This document shows positions 34,439 to 44,420 of a stretch of 64,000 nt of DNA, piece by piece. The notes below the pieces were generated by a model, which searched no databases, had not been told where the DNA came from, and saw only the letters and a program-made list of their open reading frames with translations. The DNA lies in the NCBI RefSeq assembly GCF_003696365.1, contig NZ_RFFM01000006.1, positions 147,028-211,027 of the forward strand, in the 5' to 3' direction. The DNA is from Stutzerimonas zhaodongensis. GTDB taxonomy: Bacteria; Pseudomonadota; Gammaproteobacteria; Pseudomonadales; Pseudomonadaceae. The position numbers were made by a program, and so were the translations under genes. Positions within the stretch are counted from its first letter, which is position 1. The number at the start of each line of letters is the position of its first letter.

Positions 34439-35890
34439 TCAGTTGAACAGTCCAGTAAAAATGCGTGTTGCGAGCAAGCCAGCCGCGCTGTGATGGCGGG
34501 TCGGCGCCAACAGCGGCAATAAGTGACGCATGCGTGCGTCGCGGCTGGGCAGCTGGGCCAGTTGCTGTTCCAGCAGCTGGGTTTCCTGATCGAAATCGCT
34601 CACCGCCACGCCTTCGCTCTGCACCAAAGCGGGCTTGGGCGAGCGCTCATTCGCAAGACGCCGGCGACCGTTGAACTGACCCTGGCGCTGAGCCAGCGAC
34701 GGGTGCGGTTTGCCACGTGTCGGTGCTTGCTCGGCCAGCCAATCCCCAGCGATCCAGTCGTGGATCAGCTGCTGCTCATGGGCGCTGAAGACGCCGAACA
34801 TAGGGGCCTGCTCGCCGGTAATCAGTTGCCAGAAGCGGCTGTGCTGCGGGTCTTCGTGGCGCTTGATCCAGCTACGGCTTTGCAGGGTTTCGAGAAACTG
34901 CGGAATCAGCGCCGGCTCGGCCAGCCACTGGTTCACGGTGCGGCCATCGAAGCGGCAATAGTCCGAATGCACGAACTGGCCAACGCCTGCCTTTTTTTCC
35001 ATGACGCGCAACACTTCCTGCTCGGGATCGAAACCCCCGATTACCGAAAGCGTGCTGGCACCCAGGTCATTGAGGCGATAGCCGTTCATGACCCGGCGAT
35101 AGAATTCGTCGCTGTCACCCACCAGCGGCCAAGCGGCCATCAGGCCCTGAATCGCCTTTTTCGCATGGCCATTGTCGGCGTTGTCGACCGTGACATGCAG
35201 GGTGAAATAGTAAGGATCGATGCCGAGTTCAGTGAGCTCGTAAGAGCTGATCAGCAGGTGCAGCGGCAGCTGTTCATAACCGAGGTTGAAGCCGATCACT
35301 TCTGGCAGGAACTGCTCAGCGTGCTCGGACAGCGCCAGCTGGATCGCGCCCTGCACGAAGTTGTCATCATCGAGATTCTGCCAGTCATCACAACCCTGGC
35401 TGGCGAGCAGCTTGCGATACAGCACCACGTGATTCTTTTCCGGCTGACCTTCGCCGAGCTCTTCCAGGTAGGTCTGGATCAGAGAGGTGAAGCGAGAATC
35501 GTCCCAGCGTTGCAGCAGCCCGTAGAGCCAGGCGCCGTCTACCAGTTTGGTCGGCGCTACGCCCTGCAGGAAATGCAATGCATGAGCCTTGCTGGAAAAA
35601 TACCGGCGCGGCGCTCCGGCCCGGCGTGCGTCAAGGTAAGTCCTGTACTGCTCCCCGACTTTGGCCGTGTGGCTATCCAGCCATTCACCAAGCCCGGCCG
35701 GGTCTTGCGGCAAGTCGCATGGCAGAGCTGATGCGGCATCCAGCTGCGCTGCGAGGTAGTCAGCAGCGCGCTCCCGGACGCTCTCGCTATCGGGTGCATC
35801 GAGCAAGGCGAAGTACAGCGCTCGGGAAGGCGCAGCGGCCTCGCAAGTCACGGGCGTAATGTCGACGGGCAGGCTTCGAGTCAGTTGCAT
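34439..35890 (-). CDS. Iron-containing redox enzyme family protein (haem-oxygenase-like fold)
   Basis: 483 residues. Residues ~120-330 form the haem-oxygenase-like helical domain, with likely metal ligands in LSEHAEQFLPEVIGFNLGYE and LHVTVDNADNGHAKKAIQGL. These are the features of the Haem_oxygenase_2/iron-containing redox enzyme family, which includes non-haem di-iron oxygenases. The C-terminal ~130 residues are polar and less conserved. Substrate unknown. First gene of a two-gene unit with the methyltransferase. Confidence 0.82.
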   Translation of the reverse strand: MQLTRSLPVDITPVTCEAAAPSRALYFALLDAPDSESVRERAADYLAAQLDAASALPCDLPQDPAGLGEWLDSHTAKVGEQYRTYLDARRAGAPRRYFSSKAHALHFLQGVAPTKLVDGAWLYGLLQRWDDSRFTSLIQTYLEELGEGQPEKNHVVLYRKLLASQGCDDWQNLDDDNFVQGAIQLALSEHAEQFLPEVIGFNLGYEQLPLHLLISSYELTELGIDPYYFTLHVTVDNADNGHAKKAIQGLMAAWPLVGDSDEFYRRVMNGYRLNDLGASTLSVIGGFDPEQEVLRVMEKKAGVGQFVHSDYCRFDGRTVNQWLAEPALIPQFLETLQSRSWIKRHEDPQHSRFWQLITGEQAPMFGVFSAHEQQLIHDWIAGDWLAEQAPTRGKPHPSLAQRQGQFNGRRRLANERSPKPALVQSEGVAVSDFDQETQLLEQQLAQLPSRDARMRHLLPLLAPTRHHSAAGLLATRIFTGLFN

Positions 35891-36082
35891 AATTTCACAC
35901 GGCGGCAGTGGGGTATTCCCCAGATGATTTTTTGGCCGTCTCTATGGGGGATAGTTCAGCGGGCCTGCCGAATGGCCGGTCATCCCGCAGAGGCGATTTG
36001 CATGCAACTTCCGCGATCTGGTGCCTTCCTAACCTGTGGGGACGCCGATCGGTGTCCGAACGAGCAAGCAGACGGAGGTCCT

Positions 36083-36301
36083 ATGAACCAATCTGAACGT
36101 GGCAAAGAAAACCTGGAATCCATCACCGACCGCAAAGACGGGCGGGTAGACCAGGCCGGACGCAAAAGCAATGGTGAGGCCGCCGGCGGTGATCGCGACG
36201 ATGTACCGGGTGGTGCGTACAACATTCCCCGCGGCATGGCAGACGAAGTCAGCGAAGAAGATGCGATGAAACGCGACAAGCAGCAGCGCCCCGAGCGCTA
36301 G
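36083..36301 (+). CDS. Small hydrophilic stress-like protein
   Basis: 72 residues with a GGAGG ribosome binding site 5 bp before the ATG. Almost entirely charged and glycine-rich (ESITDRKDGRVDQAGRKSNG), with no hydrophobic core, so probably intrinsically disordered, like hydrophilins/desiccation-stress proteins of pseudomonads. No named family is recognised with certainty. Confidence 0.65.
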   Translation: MNQSERGKENLESITDRKDGRVDQAGRKSNGEAAGGDRDDVPGGAYNIPRGMADEVSEEDAMKRDKQQRPER

Positions 36302-36472
36302 TCGCCATAGCGGGGCGGCAGCGTTGCCGCTCCGCACAAAATAAATCCGTGCGCCCCTTAAGTTCTGAGTCGATCCGGTCGCCTGCAGCCTTTATGCACA
36401 CCGCCGGGCTCGGTACCTGGGAGGACGCTCCCGAGGCAGCACGGCGGCAAAAAGGACTGCCAGAGCCTCGTC

Positions 36473-36808
36473 ATGCGCCAACACAGCCGCCTTACCTTCC
36501 GCCATCTCAGCCGAATCCAGGTCACCAATCGTCTCAGCGGCGACCCCATGGGGTACGTGGCCGATATGTCGATGGGCGGGCTGCGTTTGATCGCCAAACA
36601 GCCGCTGGGCATGAGCGGCTGCTATGAGATGTGCCTGCACGTGCCGACCGTGGGCGAGAAAACCCGGGAAGTGCAGGTTGTGGTCCTTTGCCAGTGGGTG
36701 CGCAAAGACTCCCGACGCGACAGTTTCGAAATGGGCTTCTCACTGGATCGGCCCAGCGATGATTACACCCGCCTAATCGGTGAGTTGATGCCCAAGCGGC
36801 GTGATTAG
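36473..36808 (+). CDS. PilZ domain protein (c-di-GMP binding)
   Basis: 111 residues, a single PilZ barrel. The N-terminal basic stretch MRQHSRLTFRHLSRIQVTNR holds the arginines that clamp c-di-GMP, and YVADMSMGGLRLI is the D-x-S-x-x-G motif. Likely a receptor for the second messenger, with its output through an unknown partner. Stop overlaps that of the convergent MFS gene by 4 bases. Confidence 0.88.
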   Translation: MRQHSRLTFRHLSRIQVTNRLSGDPMGYVADMSMGGLRLIAKQPLGMSGCYEMCLHVPTVGEKTREVQVVVLCQWVRKDSRRDSFEMGFSLDRPSDDYTRLIGELMPKRRD

Positions 36809-38121
36809 CGGTTGACCACCTTCGCCGGCAGCGCGAATACCAGCAGCGAACCAAGTACCAGGCAGGCGGCGAAGAACAGCAACGCGCTGCCGCTTTTTCC
36901 GGTGATATCTAGCGCCAGCCCGATCAGGGTATTGCTTACCAGCCCGGCAATGTTCGCCAAAGAGCAAGCCAGGGCGAAGCCGGTCGCTGCTGCGGTGCCG
37001 GTGAGAAAGGTCGCCGGCAGGCTGAAAAAAACCGGTACCGCCCCGATGATCGCTGCCTGTGCAATGGCGAACAACAGCACTGTGGCCACCACGTTATCGG
37101 TGAAGACCGTACTGGTCGCCATCGCCGCGGCACCCACCCAGAAAGGCAGGATGATGTGCCAGCGGCGTTCGCGAAAGCGGTCCGAGCTGGCTCCGAGGGC
37201 AAGCATGCCGACCACCGCGGCTACGCTCGGAAGTGCGGTCAGCAGGCCTATGGTCGACGCATCCTCGACGCCCGCGTTGCGGATGAAGGTTGGCATCCAG
37301 AAGCCGAGCGCGTAAGCGCTGAGCAAGATCGCGAAGTCGATGCCGCCCAGCATCCATACCTTCAGGTTGAAGAAGCCTTGACGAAAGCTTTCACCGCTTG
37401 CCGGGCTCTGCGCCTCGTCTACGGCGAGGTCGCGCAGCACCAGCCCTTGCTCGCGTGAGTCCAGCCAGTCGGCGCGTTCAGGGCCGTCGGGCAGCATCCG
37501 CAGCGCCATAAGGCCGAGCAGGACGCTGGGAATGGCTTCGAGCAGGAACAGCCATTGCCAGCCACGCAGGCCCTGCACCTGATCGAACGCATCGAGAATC
37601 CAGCCCGAAAGCGGTGCCCCTATCACGCTCGAGAGCGGCAGGCCGATCATGAACAGCGCGATGATCCGCCCGCGACGATAGGTCGGAAACCACAGGGTCA
37701 GGTAATACAGCACGCCCGGCAGGAAGCCCGCTTCGGCAACACCCAGTAGCAGCCGCACCAGGTAGAACTGTCCAGGTGTGGTGACCAGCATGGTGCAGGC
37801 CGAGAGCACTCCCCAGGTGATCATGATCCGCGCGATCCAGACCCGCGCCCCGACTCGCTTGAGGATCAGGTTGCTCGGCACTTCGAAGAGGATGTAGCCA
37901 ACGAAGAACAGACCCGCGCCGAGCCCGAACGCCGCTTCGCTGAGCTGCAGCTGTTCGGCCATCTGCAGTTTTGCGAAGCCCACGTTGATGCGATCCAGAT
38001 AAGCCGCCAAGTAGCAGAAGCAGAGAAACGGAATCAGGCGCCAGGCGATCTTGCGATAAAGACGCCCACTGTGCGGCTCAGCGCTGGAGTCGTGGATATC
38101 TGCTGATGGCGCCTGAGGCAT
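36805..38121 (-). CDS. MFS transporter, anion:cation symporter (ACS) family
   Basis: 438 residues with 12 transmembrane helices. LAAYLDRINVGFAKLQMAEQ in helix 1 and FLPGVLYYLTLWFPTYRRGR in the central loop are landmarks of the phthalate/tartrate/glucarate-type ACS permeases. It should take up an organic acid with protons; the specific substrate is not readable. GGAG lies 7 bp before the ATG. No catabolic operon is attached. Confidence 0.9.
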   Translation of the reverse strand: MPQAPSADIHDSSAEPHSGRLYRKIAWRLIPFLCFCYLAAYLDRINVGFAKLQMAEQLQLSEAAFGLGAGLFFVGYILFEVPSNLILKRVGARVWIARIMITWGVLSACTMLVTTPGQFYLVRLLLGVAEAGFLPGVLYYLTLWFPTYRRGRIIALFMIGLPLSSVIGAPLSGWILDAFDQVQGLRGWQWLFLLEAIPSVLLGLMALRMLPDGPERADWLDSREQGLVLRDLAVDEAQSPASGESFRQGFFNLKVWMLGGIDFAILLSAYALGFWMPTFIRNAGVEDASTIGLLTALPSVAAVVGMLALGASSDRFRERRWHIILPFWVGAAAMATSTVFTDNVVATVLLFAIAQAAIIGAVPVFFSLPATFLTGTAAATGFALACSLANIAGLVSNTLIGLALDITGKSGSALLFFAACLVLGSLLVFALPAKVVNR

Positions 38122-38372
38122 CGATTATCTCCGTGGCAGTCGAATGGCCGGTGGTGTTCGGGGCGGACATGGTAGCGGACCGCCCCGGCTCTGACGTCTG
38201 ACCGGCCGACATTGGACGAGAAAACCGTCCTGCAAACAGCTGGTCACCGGTTCCGTCTATGCTGGACCATCCGCGAACTACGACAGCCCTGACCTGTCGC
38301 ACGTTTTCCAGCCGATCACCTGGCGCGCACGCCCGCGTGATTGGCGATTCCCCGCAACCAACGGAGACCGGC

Positions 38373-39068
38373 ATGACTTCACAGTGGATCGACATTCCCG
38401 CACAGGATGGCAAGACCTTCAAAGGCTATCTCGCGCTGCCGCCAGCCGGACATGGCCCGGGCATCGTGCTGATTCAGGAGATCTTTGGCGTCAATGAGCA
38501 TATCCAGTCCGTTGCAGATCAGTACGCGTCCGATGGCTACGTAGTGCTGGCACCGGACCTGTTCTGGCGTAGCGAGCCGGGCGTCCAGCTAGGCTACGAC
38601 GGCAGCGACTGGGAGCGTGCGTTTGCGCTGATGAAGGAGCTGGACTTCGACCTCGCCATCGACGACCTGCGCCGCAGCGCCGAACTGCTTCGTGAGCGAG
38701 ACGATTGCAACGGGCGCGTGGCCTCGGTCGGTTATTGCATGGGTGGCGTATTGTCGTTCCTGAGCGCCGCCAATGCGGGCGTCGATGCTGCGGTCTGCTA
38801 CTACCCCGGCAGCATCGAGAAACGCCTGGATCAGGCCGAGCGAATCACCTGCCCGACACTGTTCCACTTTGCCGAAGAAGACGATCACATCGACTCCGAT
38901 GCGGTGGACGCGGTACAGGAGAAGATGGCCCAGGTCGGCCAGGCACGGATCGAGACTTACCCGGGAGTGGACCACGGCTTCAACTGCTGGGCGCGGCCGG
39001 CCTACAACCAATATGCCGCGGCGCTGGCGCATGGGCGGACATTGGTGTTCTTGGCAGAGAATCTCTAA
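38373..39068 (+). CDS. Dienelactone hydrolase family protein
   Basis: 231 residues from the ATG at 38373 with GGAGA upstream. Alpha/beta hydrolase with the DLH triad: Cys in SVGYCMGGVLS, Asp in FAEEDDHIDSDAV, and His in VDHGFNCW. Glu in IQEIFGVNEH is the residue that activates the Cys. Cytoplasmic; hydrolyses dienelactones or other small esters. It stands alone, divergent from the MFS gene. Confidence 0.93.
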   Translation: MTSQWIDIPAQDGKTFKGYLALPPAGHGPGIVLIQEIFGVNEHIQSVADQYASDGYVVLAPDLFWRSEPGVQLGYDGSDWERAFALMKELDFDLAIDDLRRSAELLRERDDCNGRVASVGYCMGGVLSFLSAANAGVDAAVCYYPGSIEKRLDQAERITCPTLFHFAEEDDHIDSDAVDAVQEKMAQVGQARIETYPGVDHGFNCWARPAYNQYAAALAHGRTLVFLAENL

Positions 39069-39381
39069 GCAATCCAGACGGCTGTGGAGGCGGCTCCGCT
39101 GGCGGTTTGGCGTCCCCAAGGGCGGTGATCGCGAGCAAGCTCGCTCCTACGAAAGCGGCCCACGCATGCCAGGTACGGATCACCATTCCGCACCCGTAAG
39201 AGCCAGCTTGCTGGTGATCCGCGTCTTTCGGCTCTCAGATACGAAGGGTCGCTCGATCGCGAGCAAGCTCGCTCCTACGAAAGCGGCCCACGCATGCCAG
39301 GTGCGGATCACCATTCCGCACCCGTAGGAGCCAGCTTGCTGGCGATCCCCGGCCGCTCGGCAGAGCGGTGTTGCCAGCCGG
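39069..39381. repeat. Spacer with duplicated REP-containing unit (128 bp offset)
   Basis: The block GATCGCGAGCAAGCTCGCTC...GGCCCACGCATGCCAGGT...GGATCACCATTCCGCACCCG begins at 39127 and again at 39255. Each copy ends with an inverted partner GAGCCAGCTTGCTGG, so the unit is a pair of facing REP palindromes. No gene is seen in this 313-bp spacer between dienelactone hydrolase and flhA. Confidence 0.85.
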
Positions 39382-41478
39382 TTAACCCAGCGTGCCGAGA
39401 ATGTTCACCCCGACGCGATCGGGTATCTCGTTCTGCGACAGCACGTGCAGGCCCGGGCTGAAGACCCGTGCGTAGCGCGACAGCAGCGGCCGCAGCTGCG
39501 GCATCACGGTGAGGATTGGCGGATGGCCATCCTTGCGCAGCTTCTCCTTCACCACCGGCATGCTGTTCTGCAGCTGGTTGAGCAGGCTCGGCTCCACCGG
39601 AATGTTGTCCAGACTTACCTGGCCGGCTTGCTGGGCTATCGCGAGAGCGTTGAGCAGGGTGTTTTCCAGCGCATTTTCCAGCACGAACACCGCCAGCTCA
39701 CGACGATCGCCGGCAATCATCGAAACGATGCTGCGACGCAGCGCATAGCGCACGTCCGCCGCCAGCAGCACCGGGTCCTTGGTGGTCTCGCTGCATTCGA
39801 GCAGGGTGCTGGCGATGGTTTCGATATCGCGCAACGGCACCTCTTCCAGCAGCAACTGACGGTAGACGCGCATCTGCTGCGTATAGCTCAGCGCGTTCTT
39901 CAGGCTTTCAGCGAGCTTCGGTGCCTGCAGGGTCAGGCGCTGCATCAGGTGTTCCACGTCGTCGTGCTTGAAAAGGTCCGGCAGATGCTCGCGCACCACC
40001 TTGTTCAGGTGCGTGGCAACCACGCTGGCGCAGTCGATCACCTGGTAGCCGAGGTTCAGCGCGCGGGATTTGTCCGACGGCTGTATCCACACCACCTGCA
40101 TGCGGTAGGCCGGGTCGGTGCCGAGGATGCCGTCGATCTCGCCGTACAGCTCCGGCGACGGAATCGCCATCAGGCGGTCGGCATGCAGCTCGGCGCCGTC
40201 GATCTTCTCGCCGTTGATGTAGATGTCATATTGCGAGGCCTTCAATCGCAAGCTGTCACGGATCTGCACTTCCGGCAGCAGGAAGCCTAGATGCTCGGAC
40301 AGGGTTTGGCGCACACCGCGCACCCGTGCCGGCAACGGCGCACCCGAGGCTTCGTTGACCAGCCCGACCAGCTTGTAACCGAGGGAAATCGACAGGCGTT
40401 CGACCAGGGGGATGTCTTCCCAGGCCAGCGATTGTGCCTTTTCCTTTTCCATCGCCTGGCCTATGGCCTGGATTTCCTTGAGATCGGCGCCAGCGGCCGG
40501 TGGTTCGTGCAGTGATACCCGCCAGCCGATAAAGCCGATCAGCGCGGCAAAGCCGAGGAAGGCCAGATGCGGCATGCCCGGCACCATGCCGAGCACGAAG
40601 AGAATGCCGGCCACGGTGTACAGCGAGGCAGGGTTGGCCAGCAGCTGGCGCTGGACCTGGCTGGTGATGTCGCTGGACTCGTTGATGCGGGTAACGATGA
40701 TTGCTGCGGCAGTGGACAGGAGCAGCGCCGGGATCTGCGCCACCAGGCCGTCACCGATGGTCAGCAGGGCGTATTGCTTGAAGGCTTCGCCCGCAGCCAG
40801 ATCGTGAACGAACACGCCGATGGCAAAACCACCGAACAGGTTGATCAGCAGGATCAGGATGCCGGCGATGGCATCACCGCGAACGAACTTCGAAGCACCG
40901 TCCATGGCGCCGTAGAAGTCGGCTTCCTTGGCCACTTCCTGGCGTCGTGCCTTGGCTTCGTCGTTACTTAGCAGGCCGGCGTTGAGGTCCGCGTCGATGG
41001 CCATCTGCTTGCCGGGCAGAGCGTCCAGGGTGAAGCGCGCGGTGACTTCCGAGATCCGCTCGCCTCCTTTTGTGATCACAATGAAGTTGATGATCATCAG
41101 AATGATGAACACCACCAGACCGACGATGAAGTTGCCGCCGATCACCACCTCGCCGAAGGCTTCGATCACCTTGCCCGCCGCGCCGGTGCCGCTGTGGCCT
41201 TCGAGCAGCACAACCCGCGTCGAGGCGACGTTCAGTGTCAGGCGCATCAGTGTGGTGACCAGAATCACCGTTGGGAACAACGAGAAATCCAGCGGACTCT
41301 TCGACGACACGCTGACCAGCAACACCAGGATCGACATGGCGATGTTGAAGGTGAACAGCACGTCCAGCAGCTGCGGCGGCAGCGGCAGGATGATCATCGC
41401 CAGAATCGACAGGATGATCAGCGGAATCCCAATCCGTCCGCTGCTGAAGGTCGGCGTCAGTTTCTGAATCAGGCTCAT
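39382..41478 (-). CDS. flhA: Flagellar export gate protein FlhA (lateral system)
   Basis: 698 residues. Eight transmembrane segments lie in the first ~330 residues, with the FHIPEP signature RFTLDALPGKQMAIDADLNA in the cytoplasmic loop. The C-terminal cytoplasmic half (~350-698) forms the nonameric ring that docks chaperone-substrate complexes. It is the last gene of the minus-strand fliM-fliN-fliP-fliQ-fliR-flhB-flhA set; its start overlaps the flhB stop by 4 bases. Confidence 0.96.
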   Translation of the reverse strand: MSLIQKLTPTFSSGRIGIPLIILSILAMIILPLPPQLLDVLFTFNIAMSILVLLVSVSSKSPLDFSLFPTVILVTTLMRLTLNVASTRVVLLEGHSGTGAAGKVIEAFGEVVIGGNFIVGLVVFIILMIINFIVITKGGERISEVTARFTLDALPGKQMAIDADLNAGLLSNDEAKARRQEVAKEADFYGAMDGASKFVRGDAIAGILILLINLFGGFAIGVFVHDLAAGEAFKQYALLTIGDGLVAQIPALLLSTAAAIIVTRINESSDITSQVQRQLLANPASLYTVAGILFVLGMVPGMPHLAFLGFAALIGFIGWRVSLHEPPAAGADLKEIQAIGQAMEKEKAQSLAWEDIPLVERLSISLGYKLVGLVNEASGAPLPARVRGVRQTLSEHLGFLLPEVQIRDSLRLKASQYDIYINGEKIDGAELHADRLMAIPSPELYGEIDGILGTDPAYRMQVVWIQPSDKSRALNLGYQVIDCASVVATHLNKVVREHLPDLFKHDDVEHLMQRLTLQAPKLAESLKNALSYTQQMRVYRQLLLEEVPLRDIETIASTLLECSETTKDPVLLAADVRYALRRSIVSMIAGDRRELAVFVLENALENTLLNALAIAQQAGQVSLDNIPVEPSLLNQLQNSMPVVKEKLRKDGHPPILTVMPQLRPLLSRYARVFSPGLHVLSQNEIPDRVGVNILGTLG

Positions 41479-42614
41479 GATCGGGCTCGGTTGAACAGTT
41501 CTTCGGGAATATGGATGTCACTGGCCAGCTTGGGCTTGGTACGGCGACCCTGCTTCCAGGCCTTGAGCTGGAGGATGTAGGTCAACACATGGGCCACCGC
41601 GGTGTAGAGCGGCGCCGGAATCTGCTGGTTGACCTGGGTGCTGTAGTAGATCGCCCGCGCCAGTGGCGGCAGCTCGATCACCTCCAGCCCGTTGGCCTGG
41701 GCCAGCTTGCGGATATACAGGGCGGTCTCGTCGACGCCGCGGGCGATGACGAAAGGTGTTTCGGCCTTCTTGGGGTCGTACTTGAGCGCCACCGCGAAGT
41801 GCGTCGGGTTGACGATCACCACGTCCGCATCCTTGATCACCCGGCTGATCTGGCGCTGGGCCAGTTGGCGCTGCAGCTGTTTGATCCGCGCCTTCACTTC
41901 CGGGCGACCTTCCTGGTTCTTGTGCTCTTCCTTGCGCTCCTGCTTGGTCATGCGCATCTTTTTCAGAAAGAAGAAGCGCTGTAACGGGATATCGATGAAC
42001 GAGAACAGCACGAACACCAGCAGCAGCGAGATCGCCAGGTCGAAGGTCAGGGAGAAAGCGCTGCCGATGGCGTTGCTGATGTCGCTGCGCTGCAGGGCGA
42101 TCAGCTTGGGCGCGGCGTAATACAGCTGGCCAGCGGCGATGCTCAACAGTGCGGTGATCTTCAATAGCGACTTGAGCAGCTCGGTCCAGTTCTGGGCGCC
42201 AACCATTCTGCCCAACCCGGTAATGGGGTTGAGCTTGCTGAATTTGGGGGCGAAGTTCTTCGAGGCAAACACCCAGCCGCCCGGCACCAGCGCAAAGGCG
42301 ATGACCAGAATCGGCGTGATCAGCAAGGGCAGCAGTACGCTGATGAACGCCAGCAGGTTGTGGGTCAGGATCAGCTGCAGGTCATCGACGCTCATCTCGC
42401 TTGCATGGAAGTTGATATACGAGTAGCTGAACGCCTGCTGCATGCCATCGAAAAAGAAGCCGATGCTGAACTTCAGCACCAGCAGCGTGGCCAGTAGCGA
42501 GACCGTGGTGGCGACATCCTTGGAGCGGGTGACCTGGCCATCGTCGCGACTCTTCTTGAGTTTCTGCTCGGAGGCCTCTTCGGTTTTTTCCTGGCTGCTG
42601 TTCTGCTCAGACAT
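41475..42614 (-). CDS. flhB: Flagellar export switch protein FlhB (lateral system)
   Basis: 379 residues from the ATG at 42614 (MSEQNSSQEKTEEASEQKLK). Four transmembrane helices are followed by a cytoplasmic domain with the self-cleavage site NPTH (VIVNPTHFAVALKY, near residue 267). Cleavage changes export specificity from rod/hook to filament substrates. It overlaps the fliR stop by 8 bases. Confidence 0.96.
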   Translation of the reverse strand: MSEQNSSQEKTEEASEQKLKKSRDDGQVTRSKDVATTVSLLATLLVLKFSIGFFFDGMQQAFSYSYINFHASEMSVDDLQLILTHNLLAFISVLLPLLITPILVIAFALVPGGWVFASKNFAPKFSKLNPITGLGRMVGAQNWTELLKSLLKITALLSIAAGQLYYAAPKLIALQRSDISNAIGSAFSLTFDLAISLLLVFVLFSFIDIPLQRFFFLKKMRMTKQERKEEHKNQEGRPEVKARIKQLQRQLAQRQISRVIKDADVVIVNPTHFAVALKYDPKKAETPFVIARGVDETALYIRKLAQANGLEVIELPPLARAIYYSTQVNQQIPAPLYTAVAHVLTYILQLKAWKQGRRTKPKLASDIHIPEELFNRARS

Positions 42615-43404
42615 TGCGGCCGCTCCGCATGATCTCGCCAATGTTGCCCAGCAGCTCGCGGGTCAGGTGCAGATAGGCTTCCGACAGGTTGGGCAGGGTC
42701 AGGAGGATCAGGACCAGCCCGGCGATGATCGCCATGGGAAAGCCCAGGGAGAACAGGTTCATGGCCGGCGAGATGCGGTTGAGCAGGCCGAAGCAGAACT
42801 GCACCAGGGTCATGCAGAAGACGATCGGCAGGGCGATCAACAGCGCCGCGGATATCACCCAGCTCAGGGACATCGCGATGGTCTGCAGGCCGTCGAAGTG
42901 AATGCCGCTGCCGACCGGCCAGAGGACAAAGCTCTGGTAGATGATGGTGACGATCACCAGATGACCATCGGTGGCGAAGAACAGCAGCGCCAGCAGGATG
43001 AAATACAGCTGATAGATGATCGACGCGGACGACACCCCGTTCATGGGGTCGTTAAACACCGCCATGGACAGGCCCAGCTGAGTCGAAACGATATCGCCGA
43101 TAAGGGTGAACACGGTGAACACCAGCATCAGCGCCACGCCCAGCAGCAAACCCATGGCAATCTGTTCGAGGGCAGTGAGAATGCCTTTGAGCGACAGCGG
43201 GTCAATGGGAGCCGTCGCCGGTAGCGCGGCGGTGAGCACAACGGTCAGGGCAATGGCCAGCAGCACGCGAACCCGCACGCTGAGAGACTTGTGGCTGAAC
43301 ATCGGCGCCAGGCTGAACACGGCCATGATCCGGCAGAACGGCCACCAGTAGCCCAGCAACGATTGCAGGTATTGACCGACCTGCATGATGGGTTCGTTGC
43401 CCAC
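42607..43404 (-). CDS. fliR: Flagellar export gate protein FliR (lateral system)
   Basis: 265 residues from a GTG 2 bp after fliQ; an ATG at 43386 (MQVGQYLQ) is an alternative. It has the FliR pattern: FCRIMAVFSLAPMFSHKSLS near the start, then several long hydrophobic helices. It builds the export gate with FliP and FliQ. Confidence 0.94.
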   Translation of the reverse strand: MGNEPIMQVGQYLQSLLGYWWPFCRIMAVFSLAPMFSHKSLSVRVRVLLAIALTVVLTAALPATAPIDPLSLKGILTALEQIAMGLLLGVALMLVFTVFTLIGDIVSTQLGLSMAVFNDPMNGVSSASIIYQLYFILLALLFFATDGHLVIVTIIYQSFVLWPVGSGIHFDGLQTIAMSLSWVISAALLIALPIVFCMTLVQFCFGLLNRISPAMNLFSLGFPMAIIAGLVLILLTLPNLSEAYLHLTRELLGNIGEIMRSGRNV

Positions 43405-43406
43405 GG

Positions 43407-43679
43407 CTAACCGACCAGCCGCCCGGCTTGGGTGAAGGTCTCGATGAACAGATCGCTGAAGGTTCGCAGGATCCAGTGCCCGGCGAACACCAGCATGCCG
43501 AGGGTGATCAGCAGGCGTGGCAGGAAGCTGAGCATCTGTTCGTTGATCTGGGTGGCTGCCTGGAAAATGCTCACGAGCAGGCCGCCAAGCAGGCTCGGCA
43601 CCACCAATACGCAGACCACCAGCACGATGACGTGGATGGCGTTGGAGACGATGTTGACGGCGGTGTCTGGGGTCAGCAT
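43407..43679 (-). CDS. fliQ: Flagellar export gate protein FliQ (lateral system)
   Basis: 90 residues with two transmembrane helices (VIVLVVCVLVVPSLLGGLLV and LPRLLITLGMLVFAGHWIL) separated by the conserved FQAATQINEQMLSF. In most flagellar operons this gene directly follows fliP; here 1.1 kb of repeat DNA lies between them, so it may need its own promoter. Confidence 0.94.
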   Translation of the reverse strand: MLTPDTAVNIVSNAIHVIVLVVCVLVVPSLLGGLLVSIFQAATQINEQMLSFLPRLLITLGMLVFAGHWILRTFSDLFIETFTQAGRLVG

Positions 43680-43733
43680 GGGAGCACCTGGGAGGTGAGG
43701 GTGGTTGTGCCGGTTAGCGCGGCAGTAAGCCCA

Positions 43734-43757
43734 TGTAGGAGCGAGCTTGCTCGCGAT
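43734..43757. repeat. REP palindrome
   Basis: TGTAGGAGCGAGCTTGCTCG followed by CGAT is the typical Pseudomonas REP core, with the hairpin GCGAGCTTGCTCGC. It lies just downstream of the fliQ start region in the spacer toward fliP. Confidence 0.8.
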
Positions 43758-43945
43758 CCGGTGTTGGGAGCCCGTATGCTGCTAGATTGCACCGCGCTTT
43801 CCCTGGCCGGTGCTACGGGTTGAGTCGTCTGCAGTGGTTCCGACGCTTTTTGTAGGAGCGGGGAGCGAGACCGAGTTCCTAGCGAAGCTTTTTGGCTTTG
43901 GCTTTGGCTTCGTTGAGTGATCCCTATTGGCCGGGTTGGCTGAGG

Positions 43946-44169
43946 CATTGGTTTCGCCCTGCTGGGCGACTCACTTTTTCCAGGCGCGGAAAAAGTAAGC
44001 AAAAACGCTTGCCCCTGCATCCGGGTCTCGCTGCGCTCGACTCCCCTCGCTCCGGTGACGTTCCAGGGGCCCGCGGCGACGGGCCATCCATGGCCCAACG
44101 CCGCTCTCGCGGCATCCATGCCGCTCAACCCCTTCCACACCACCTGCGCTCGGCCTTCTGAAAGGGGCG
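43946..44169 (-). repeat. Dispersed ~225-bp intergenic repeat, copy C
   Basis: Plus-strand reading runs from CATTGGTTTCGCCCTGCTGG through GCTCGACTCCCCTCGCTCC and CGGCATCCATGCCGCTC to CTTCTGAAAGGGGCG. It is the inverted partner of copy D and resembles copy A. Confidence 0.8.
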
Positions 44170-44420
44170 AATCGATGGTGTCTGACGGGCCGTGCAGGAA
44201 AGCGGTTGTGCGGCCTTCAAGATATCGTAGGTTGGGTAACGCGAAGCTTACCCACCGGTTTGCGAAGGGAAAGTTCGATACCGATTGCGGCGACGATTGC
44301 GGTGGAAAATGCTTCGCAGTTTTCCACCCTACGAATTTTTCACGGCCATCGGTTAAGTGGCCCTGGCTAGACACAGCTTCTTGCTTTTCCATTGCACGAC
44401 CCGCCAGACGCCGCCGAACG

